This document shows positions 57,953-64,000 of a DNA stretch of 64,000 bases, piece by piece (the first letter of the stretch is position 1; each line of letters starts with the position of its first letter). The notes beneath the pieces were generated by a model. The model saw only the letters and a list, made by a program, of their open reading frames with translations. It did no database searches and was not told the origin of the DNA. The stretch covers positions 1-64,000 of the forward strand of contig CAWHZU010000003.1 in the NCBI GenBank assembly GCA_963833885.1, in the 5' to 3' direction. This DNA comes from JASHPR01 sp963833885. GTDB lineage: Bacteria > Actinomycetota > Actinomycetes > Streptosporangiales > Streptosporangiaceae. The position numbers and the translations under genes are program-made.

Positions 57953-60358
57953 CTAGACCAGGTCGGCCTGAAGAGCCAGCCGGGTCAGGTCGGCGCGCCG
58001 GCGGCTGCCGGTCTTGTTGCGGATCCGGTCGAGGTGCGAGCGGACGGTGCGGATGCTGATGGACAGTTGCCCGGCGATCTGAGCGTCAGTGCATCCCTGG
58101 GCAACCAGCCTGACAAGTTCCCGCTCACGCCGGGTGAGCTGCGCGGCTGGCGGCTGAGCCTGAGGTGCTGCCGCGTCGGCGGAGGTGAGCATGGCCGCGA
58201 ACTCAGCGGCGATGGCGAGCGTCATCGCGGCCCCGCGATGCTCGGCCTCCCGGGTGCGGGCCGGTCCCAGCATCCGCGCCGCCTCGCGCTGCGGATCCTG
58301 GCGGCGGAGCGCGTCATCCTGGGGATCGGGCAGTCCGGCTTGCTCGGTGTAGGCCGCGAGCGCTGCCCACAAAGTTATGGCATCGGCCCAGCGCCCAGTG
58401 GCGGCGCACAGGTGCCCGCAGTTGTCGACGCCGTTGAGCAGTTCGGTCTGGTCACCGATCCGCAGCGAAACCTGCAGGGATTCCTGCAGGTGTGCCGCCG
58501 CGTCAGTCAGGCGGCCGGCGTCAAGGTCGAGGTGCCCGAGCAGCGTGAGCAGGGCCGCCTGGGTTTGCAGGTCCCCCGCTTCCCGGCAGCCGTCCAGCGC
58601 CTCGAAGCAGGAGCGTTCGGCGGCACTGAACTCACCGGCGGCAATCAGTACGAGCACCAGGATGTTGTCGCACACCCGGGCGATCCCGCCGGGGATGCTT
58701 TCGCGGTCGATGTGCTGAGCCTGCCTCGCCCAGCTCAGGGCGTCGCTGATTTCCCCGACGTAATAGGTGGTGATGGCGAGGTTGGTAAGCGCCAGCGCCG
58801 CACCGGCCAGGTAGCGCAGTTGCCTGGCGACGGCGAGGGCGCGCTGGCCGTTCTCGACCGCCTCGGCGGTCCGGCCGAGGTTGGCCAGAGCAACGCAGCA
58901 GCCAGTGAGGCAGTCCGCAAGCACCGGGGATGGCCCCCGGTCAGCCTCGGCGTCGGGGACGGCCATGAAGTGATCGAGCGCAGTCGTAAAATCACCGGCT
59001 GTCATGGCCATCAGCCCCAGCCGGTAGTGCCCGGCGCACCATTCGCCGTCGCCCGGCTCGGCATGCTCCATGGCCGCCCGCAGCAGCGGCTCCCCGTCCA
59101 CCGTGCGTCCCCGCAGCCGCCACCATGGAGCCAACCCCACGGCCAGGCGCAACGCGGCGGCCGGCTCGTAGTCCAGAGCCCAGACCAAGGCATGCCGGGC
59201 GATGGCCTCTTCGGCGTCAAGCCACCGGGCGGCGGCCAGTTCGCCGGATGTACCCTGCATGCCGGCCAAGGCCTGGTCCACCATGCCGACGGCATACCGG
59301 GCCATCGAGGCCCTGGCCTGCTGGAGTTCCCCGGCATCCTGCAGCCGATCAAGGCCATATCCACGCAAGGTTTCCAGCATGAGATAACGGGACCGGCTGT
59401 CCGGCCCGACCCGGGGCGGTGCCAGCAGGGAACAGTCCACCAGCCGCAGCACGGCTGGCCCTGCGTCCTCCCCGGCGACCGCTTCGGCGGCTTCTAGCGT
59501 GAACGGAGCCGGAAATACCGAGACCCGCCGGAACACCCGACGATCAGCTTCGCTGAGCAACTGATAGCTCCAGTCGGCGGTGGCGGCGAGCGAGCGATGC
59601 CGGGCGGCGGCAGGTTGCCGGTCCGTTCGAGCCAGCAGCACGAACCGGTCATCCAGGCGGTCCAGCAGCTGCGACAGCCCGAGTGCCTCTACCCGCGCGG
59701 CGGCCAGCTCGATCGCCAGCGGCATCCCGTCCAGCTTGGTTACCAGCTGTGCCACCGCCGGGGCGGAGTCGGCGCTGAGCGTGAACTGCCGGTCGGCGCG
59801 GCGGGCCCGGTCGGCGAACAGCGTCACCGCCTCGGAGCCCGGAATTCCGGCCGGATCATCCGGCGCAGGCAGCGTCAAGGGGGGCAGCCGGTACCGGGCC
59901 TCGCCGGCAACGCCGAGCGGCTCACGGCTGGTCGCCAGGATCCGCACGTCATCGGCGACCTGGAGCAGCGCCGCGCACATCTCGGCGGCCGCCCCGGCCA
60001 TGTGCTCACAGCTGTCCAGCACGAGCAACATCTGCTGCCGGCCGAGCATTTCGGCCAGCGAATCCGTCACCGCGACGCCAGGCTGCTCGCGAACGCCCAG
60101 CACGGCTGCCGTGGCCGCAGGTATCTGTGCGGGATCCAGCACCGTTGCCAGCTCCACCAGCCACACGCCGTCGGCGAACCGGTCGGCCACTCGCTCCGCA
60201 ACTTCGGCGGCCAGCCGCGTCTTCCCCACCCCGCCCGGCCCGGTTACCGTCACGAGCCGGCATTCATCTAGAAGGCGAGCTACCTCGTCCGCCGCGCCTG
60301 CCCGGCCGATGAACCTCGTTAGCGAGCGCGTGAAGCCGTGAACCGGGGACGGCGTCAC
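57953..60358 (-). CDS. STAND-type ATPase regulator with LuxR DNA-binding domain
   Basis: This is an 801-residue protein. An NB-ARC-like nucleotide-binding domain opens with FIGRAGAADEVARLLDECRL, Walker A VTGPGGVGKTRLAAEVAERV and Walker B MLLVLDSCEHM; RILATSREPLGVAGEARYRL and GMPLAIELAAARVEALGLSQ follow. Winged-helix and about ten TPR-like helical repeats occupy residues 380-660. A LuxR-type HTH ends the protein (LTRRERELVRLVAQGCTDAQ, IAGQLSISIRTVRSHLDRIR). Such proteins are signal-gated activators of large gene sets. GTG 60358 is preferred since promoter-like DNA lies upstream, but an in-frame ATG at 60427 is possible. Confidence 0.85.
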   Translation of the reverse strand: MTPSPVHGFTRSLTRFIGRAGAADEVARLLDECRLVTVTGPGGVGKTRLAAEVAERVADRFADGVWLVELATVLDPAQIPAATAAVLGVREQPGVAVTDSLAEMLGRQQMLLVLDSCEHMAGAAAEMCAALLQVADDVRILATSREPLGVAGEARYRLPPLTLPAPDDPAGIPGSEAVTLFADRARRADRQFTLSADSAPAVAQLVTKLDGMPLAIELAAARVEALGLSQLLDRLDDRFVLLARTDRQPAAARHRSLAATADWSYQLLSEADRRVFRRVSVFPAPFTLEAAEAVAGEDAGPAVLRLVDCSLLAPPRVGPDSRSRYLMLETLRGYGLDRLQDAGELQQARASMARYAVGMVDQALAGMQGTSGELAAARWLDAEEAIARHALVWALDYEPAAALRLAVGLAPWWRLRGRTVDGEPLLRAAMEHAEPGDGEWCAGHYRLGLMAMTAGDFTTALDHFMAVPDAEADRGPSPVLADCLTGCCVALANLGRTAEAVENGQRALAVARQLRYLAGAALALTNLAITTYYVGEISDALSWARQAQHIDRESIPGGIARVCDNILVLVLIAAGEFSAAERSCFEALDGCREAGDLQTQAALLTLLGHLDLDAGRLTDAAAHLQESLQVSLRIGDQTELLNGVDNCGHLCAATGRWADAITLWAALAAYTEQAGLPDPQDDALRRQDPQREAARMLGPARTREAEHRGAAMTLAIAAEFAAMLTSADAAAPQAQPPAAQLTRRERELVRLVAQGCTDAQIAGQLSISIRTVRSHLDRIRNKTGSRRRADLTRLALQADLV

Positions 60359-60506
60359 GACAAATACCCCGTCCCCACGCCCGTACCATATACCGCATTT
60401 CTCAAGATCAACACTGTCGAAGATCAACAGAATGCATAGGCCCGGGCTCCCCGGATTTCGGGGCGGCGGGAGGCTACGGCGGCTGGGGGGCGGAGCGGAG
60501 GCTCGC

Positions 60507-60577
60507 CGGGTAGCGGTGGCGAGCCCGCCCCGGGTAGCGGTAGCGAGCCGGCCGCGGGGTAGCGGTGGCGAGCCCGC
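60507..60577. repeat. Three imperfect 22-bp tandem repeats
   Basis: GGGTAGCGGTGGCGAGCCCG units start at 60507, 60531 and 60556. Together with the preceding GGCTCGCC each GGCGAGCC can form a short hairpin. They lie between the response-regulator gene and the STAND regulator, both on the minus strand, so they may act in termination or as a binding array. The rest of 60428-60751 shows no gene. Confidence 0.7.
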
Positions 60578-60751
60578 CGTTGTGTCACCCGCTCGGGCGT
60601 CCTGACAGTCCGCCCGCTGTCGGGAAAACTGATCGTGCGCCAGTCGGTCAAGTGATGGCGCCGTGGCGCACCGCCATGCAGCCCGGCGTCGGCCTGCGGC
60701 CGATTCGCCTGGGGGGACAGCTCCCGGGGGGGCGTGGGTGTCCCGGGTCGT

Positions 60752-61465
60752 TCACCGGCCCGGGGCACCCAGGCCTGGGGGGTCGGCCGTGGCGCGGGCG
60801 AACGACTTGTACGGCGTGACGTCGCCCGGCTTGATCACGCCGTCCTCGATCGCGCGGGCGAGCAGCGCGTCCTTGCTCGGCGCGGTCCGCCCGGTGGCGG
60901 CGTACTTGGCGCGCGCGCGGCTGATGTACTGCCGGACCGTGTTCTCGCTGATCGACATGCGCCGCCCGACCGATGCTTTCGACATGCCCTGGAACCACAG
61001 CAGCAGCGCCTGCCGCTCCTGCTCCGACAGCGCCGGCCGGGCCGGGCGCTGGTCGGCGAGCATCGCCTTGGCCTGCGACCGGGTCATGTACGGCCGGTCG
61101 GCGGCAGCCGCCAGAACGGCCTCGACCAGATGGTCGCGACCCTCTTCCTTGGACACGTACGCGTGCGCGCCGTTGTCCAGCGTCTCCATCACGATCACCG
61201 GATCGCTGTGCCCCGAGAAGGCCACCACCCGGTATCCGGCCGCCACCAGGTCGGGGATCTGCGCGGTAACCAGTTCGCCGGACAGTTCCAGGTCCAGGAT
61301 GACCACGTCGGCCCGCGGCTCCGGCGCGGCGCGGAGCGCAGTCAGGTCGCGTGCTGTCTGCACCAGCCGCACCCGCTGGCCGGGATCGGACCAGATCCAG
61401 GACGCCACTCCCTCGGTGACAACCGGATGGTCTTCGATGATCGCCACCATCACTGGCTGTTCCAT
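60752..61465 (-). CDS. NarL/LuxR-type response regulator
   Basis: This is a 237-residue protein. The receiver domain has Glu11-Asp12, phosphoacceptor Asp58 (VVILDLELSG), Ser84 and Lys106 (AYVSKEEG). The DNA-binding domain (SEQERQALLLWFQGMSKASV, GRRMSISENTVRQYISRARA) is LuxR-like with an altered first helix, and a 40-residue tail follows. ATG 61465 has GGAGG upstream. It overlaps the kinase-like gene by 16 bp and is the third gene of the operon, so it is probably phosphorylated by the kinase at 62562. Confidence 0.88.
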   Translation of the reverse strand: MEQPVMVAIIEDHPVVTEGVASWIWSDPGQRVRLVQTARDLTALRAAPEPRADVVILDLELSGELVTAQIPDLVAAGYRVVAFSGHSDPVIVMETLDNGAHAYVSKEEGRDHLVEAVLAAAADRPYMTRSQAKAMLADQRPARPALSEQERQALLLWFQGMSKASVGRRMSISENTVRQYISRARAKYAATGRTAPSKDALLARAIEDGVIKPGDVTPYKSFARATADPPGLGAPGR

Positions 61466-62565
61466 CGTGCCTCCGCCCATAGCATGCCGCCGTCTTGCTG
61501 CTGATCGATAGCGACCCCCTCGCCGCCTGCCGGCAGGCCGACGACCGCGCCGGTATCGGCGACAAAGCTGACAGCGATTCCGGCGGCCACCGCCGCCAGC
61601 GTGATCCGCGCCCGGCTGCGCGCGGCGGTCAGGATTACGATCGCAGCGTCGGTAATGACCCGCCGGGCCGGGCCGGGCACCTGTGGCAGCGGCCCGGCCG
61701 TCTCGATCTCGACGGCAACCCCACGCCGCTCGGCCACGTCGGCACTCGCGTGCAGTTCGTGGACCAGCGACCCGGGTACCTCATCGCCCTCGGCCAGCAG
61801 CCGGCGCAGGCGGGCCGCCTGGACCGCGCATCTGATGCGCACCTGTGCGTCGCCCGGGTCAGCCGTCCCCGCTGCCAGCTCGGCGACCAGCGGGACGGCG
61901 GTTTGCTGCAGGGCCAGCCAGCGGGCGTGCCGGGAGGCCCGGATGATCTCCGCGGTGACGGCCCGCTCACGGGCGGCGTGCTCGCTCCCCGCCGCGGCGG
62001 CGGCCTGGCCCGCGGCGACATCCAGCGCCCTGACCCCGGCGGCAACGGCCACCTGGGCGCCGGTCGACCAGGCCAGCACGGCCAGGAACCCGGCCAAGTC
62101 GGTGCGGTGCAGCCCGTCCCACACCTGGACGCCCAGGATGGCCAGGGCCTCGGCGGCGAGGAACCACGCAAGCTCGGTGAACCGGCGGCGGAGCAGCACC
62201 AGCACGCCCGTCCAGCCGGCGCTCCCCCACGACCAGTTGACCGCCAGCATCTGGGCGGCCGGGCTGGCCACCGCCGCTGCGGTGCTCGCGGCCAGCGCGA
62301 TCAGGGCCACTGCCCAAGCGGAGCGCCAGCCGGGCGTTCCGCGCAGCACCAGGACCGACCCGGCGGCGATCGCCAGCGCCATGACCAGCCACATAGCGCC
62401 TTGGAAGGCGAACGAGTTGTAGGCCGGCCGGTTGTGCAGTAGCTGGCCGCCTGCTCCGGCGAGATGCCAGCCGGCGACCAGGAAGACCACCGCAATAGTG
62501 AAGGCCCGCTGATAGCGGCCCGACATCATCGCGGTCGGCTGTGCTGTCGGCTGTGCGGCGGTCAT
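61450..62565 (-). CDS. Membrane protein with degenerate histidine-kinase ATPase domain
   Basis: This is a 371-residue protein. Six hydrophobic segments occupy residues 18-185 (RAFTIAVVFLVAGWHLAGAG; AFQGAMWLVMALAIAAGSVL). A helical linker rich in Ala and Arg follows, then a GHKL-like C-terminus (VPGPARRVITDAAIVILTAA, ARITLAAVAAGIAVSFVADT, GAVVG) lacking a clear N box (an Asp-Ala-Ala in place of Asn-Ala). No phosphorylatable His motif is evident. It is wedged between a true kinase (ATGA overlap) and the response regulator (16-bp overlap). A sensor or modulator partner of the kinase is the best guess. Confidence 0.7.
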   Translation of the reverse strand: MTAAQPTAQPTAMMSGRYQRAFTIAVVFLVAGWHLAGAGGQLLHNRPAYNSFAFQGAMWLVMALAIAAGSVLVLRGTPGWRSAWAVALIALAASTAAAVASPAAQMLAVNWSWGSAGWTGVLVLLRRRFTELAWFLAAEALAILGVQVWDGLHRTDLAGFLAVLAWSTGAQVAVAAGVRALDVAAGQAAAAAGSEHAARERAVTAEIIRASRHARWLALQQTAVPLVAELAAGTADPGDAQVRIRCAVQAARLRRLLAEGDEVPGSLVHELHASADVAERRGVAVEIETAGPLPQVPGPARRVITDAAIVILTAARSRARITLAAVAAGIAVSFVADTGAVVGLPAGGEGVAIDQQQDGGMLWAEARWNSQ

Positions 62566-63758
62566 GTCGGCCAGCTCACGGTGACGGTCGTGCCAGCGCC
62601 TGGATGGCTGGCGATCGCTGCCCGTCCGCCGGCCGCCTGCATCCGCCCGGTGATCGACTCGCGGATGCCCCTGCGGGATAGCGGGGTGGCGGCCGGGTCG
62701 AAGCCGCGGCCGTGGTCAGTGATCTTGACGACCGCCCAGCCCGAACCGCCGGTGACGGTGACTTCCGCTTCGCCCGTTCCGGCGTGTCGCCCGATGTTGC
62801 GCAGTGCCTCGCCGACGCAGGCGGCGAGCTGATCCGCGACGGGGGACGGCAGCGTGACGGGGACGAGCTGCAGCCGCACGGCCAGGTCATCGGTGCTGGC
62901 CGCGGCCTGCTCCAGCTTCGGCGTCAGGTCAGTCAGCGGCGCCAGCCCGCCCGGCACAGCCGGGGAGCCCTCAAGTAGTTGCAGCACGTGCAGGTCTCGG
63001 GTCGCCTGCGCCGTCAGCGCCGAGGACGGTCCGGCAAAGGCGCCGGCCGCGACGATGGTCAGGGTCGACAGGACGGTGTCGTGCAGCTGCCGGTGCTGCT
63101 CTCGCTCGTCAGCGCGCCGCGCCTCCTCGGCCCGGACCTGCCGCTCGGTTTCCAGGCTGACGGCGACGATCGCGTCCGCCTGCCGCGCGCCGCCACGGAT
63201 CACCGCGACCAGCCCGGCGGCGACGATCGTCTCCACCACCAGCAAGAAGGCATCGACCGGGTGGCCGGCGCCGAGCCCGTACGCGACGACAACCATCGCG
63301 GCCCCAAGCAGCCCGAGCCACGGCCGCAGCGTGATCTGCAGGATGTACACCGAGGTACAGGCCAGCGGGAGCATCCAGCTCGTGTTGTCCGTGATCAGCA
63401 CGGCCGGGACAAGGTGCTGCTGCGCCAGCGCCAGGGCCGAGATGGCCGCGGCATCAGCTAGCACCACGGTTGCCGTCAGCCCGGACCGGCGGACCTGCCA
63501 GGCGAAGAAGGCTGACCAGAGGCACAGCGCCGTCAGCGGCGCGGCAAGCCACCAGCCAGAGGTCTGCCTTGTTGCGGCCAGCACGGCGACCCCGGTGAAC
63601 AAGATGGCGCCACCGAGGCGCAGGGCGATCGCGTACCAGCCGGCCAGCCAGTTCAGGGCCTGGTCGGATGGCCCCGTGAACCGCGGCCGGCGTGCCCGCC
63701 GATGGCGACCCGCGGCGGGCCGGATCTGCCCCCCGACGGAACCAGCTGCCGACGTCAC
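62562..63758 (-). CDS. NarL-family sensor histidine kinase
   Basis: This 398-residue protein has five or six hydrophobic segments, a short coiled coil and a HisKA_3 box with the phospho-His in EREQHRQLHDTVLSTLTIVA. The HATPase domain follows, with an N box in ACVGEALRNIGRHAGTGEAE and a G1 box in KITDHGRGFDPAATPLSRRG, then GAGTTVTVSWPT. It would autophosphorylate and pass phosphate to the LuxR-type regulator two genes down. The next gene starts inside its stop (ATGA). GTG 63758 is preferred because codons upstream are Pro/Arg-rich without hydrophobic pattern. Confidence 0.85.
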   Translation of the reverse strand: MTSAAGSVGGQIRPAAGRHRRARRPRFTGPSDQALNWLAGWYAIALRLGGAILFTGVAVLAATRQTSGWWLAAPLTALCLWSAFFAWQVRRSGLTATVVLADAAAISALALAQQHLVPAVLITDNTSWMLPLACTSVYILQITLRPWLGLLGAAMVVVAYGLGAGHPVDAFLLVVETIVAAGLVAVIRGGARQADAIVAVSLETERQVRAEEARRADEREQHRQLHDTVLSTLTIVAAGAFAGPSSALTAQATRDLHVLQLLEGSPAVPGGLAPLTDLTPKLEQAAASTDDLAVRLQLVPVTLPSPVADQLAACVGEALRNIGRHAGTGEAEVTVTGGSGWAVVKITDHGRGFDPAATPLSRRGIRESITGRMQAAGGRAAIASHPGAGTTVTVSWPT

Positions 63759-64000
63759 TGGACCAGTATGCGCAGGACCACGCACTGGGAATCGTGACGT
63801 TTCAATATCTGGGCCGGGCGGGGCGACGTGCGGCTCTTCTTGTTGTTGAGCGCCGGCCGTTCCAGTCAGCCTTAACCGATGCCGGTGAGGCGCGCCGATC
63901 GCCTCATCTGCACGTTCGCTAACCACTTTGGCCAACAGGCTTCACAAGTTGGGCCCTATCGCCGGCGTCGAGCAGGTGGCATGATCGGCGCAAAATCCCT

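Noticed and set aside
57128..59497. Very long plus-strand open frame (789 codons)
   Set aside because: It is a shadow of the STAND/LuxR regulator and PH-like gene; the minus-strand frames carry all the motifs.
1..64000. CRISPR arrays, complete prophage or secondary-metabolite core genes
   Set aside because: No regularly spaced repeats, no structural phage genes and no PKS/NRPS/terpene or RiPP core genes were seen.

Overview
The window is very GC-rich. It shows translational overlaps of the ATGA/GTGA type, many GTG starts, several apparently leaderless promoters, F420-type luciferase-like oxidoreductases and numerous TetR/MerR regulators. This points to a soil-type, large-genome member of the Actinomycetota; I cannot name a genus. 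Almost everything here is accessory: no ribosomal, replication or central metabolic operon is present, and decayed genes are common.

0-10 kb is a nest of mobile elements. One IS110-family transposase gene (minus strand) is split into three pieces (9719-9949, 4894-4995, 68-1039) that rejoin in frame to about 434 residues. A group II intron (4996-9718, with recognisable domains V and VI and a GTGCG 5' end) sits between the first two pieces. A two-tyrosine-recombinase element (1040-4893) sits between the last two. The intron's reverse transcriptase is itself split exactly at its QGGV/ISP motif by a 2.1 kb serine-recombinase transposon (6121-8266) with 19-bp perfect terminal inverted repeats.

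10.3-14.5 kb holds TetR/SDR and TetR/aldo-keto reductase divergent pairs and a GNAT acetyltransferase. From 14.7 to 34.1 kb, two direct copies of the 3' half of a tRNA-Tyr-like gene bracket about 19.4 kb of redox, detoxification and export genes: two LLM flavin oxidoreductases, two MFS pumps, CPBP protease, SnoaL-like proteins, epoxide-hydrolase-like hydrolase, aldo-keto reductase, a SagB/nitroreductase-like protein, MerR and TetR regulators, and an orphan FtsX-type permease. Three promoters in it share one MerR dyad with 19-bp spacers, which defines a small regulon.

34.6-44 kb carries a MerR/GyrI-type regulator, a methyltransferase-like membrane protein, a second IS110 relic, a large secreted glycoside hydrolase, a Phd/VapC toxin-antitoxin pair, a broken MerR with an SDR, and a secreted GH25 muramidase. 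44-51 kb looks like a stress or envelope cluster: tiny membrane proteins, a dimeric alpha/beta-barrel protein, LapA, slipin, STAS and a flippase-like membrane protein. Here an 18-bp dyad (CTAGAAATAAATTGCTAG type) recurs four times, once directly in front of a small winged-helix regulator that is the likely cognate factor.

51-64 kb is all minus strand: AmtB, an aldo-keto reductase gutted by an in-frame deletion, an orphan DppB permease, a second FtsX-type permease, a PH-like protein, a large STAND/LuxR regulator, and an operon of a NarL-type histidine kinase, a kinase-like membrane partner and a response regulator. Internal deletions and frameshifts recur across the window, so much of it appears to be decaying accessory DNA.
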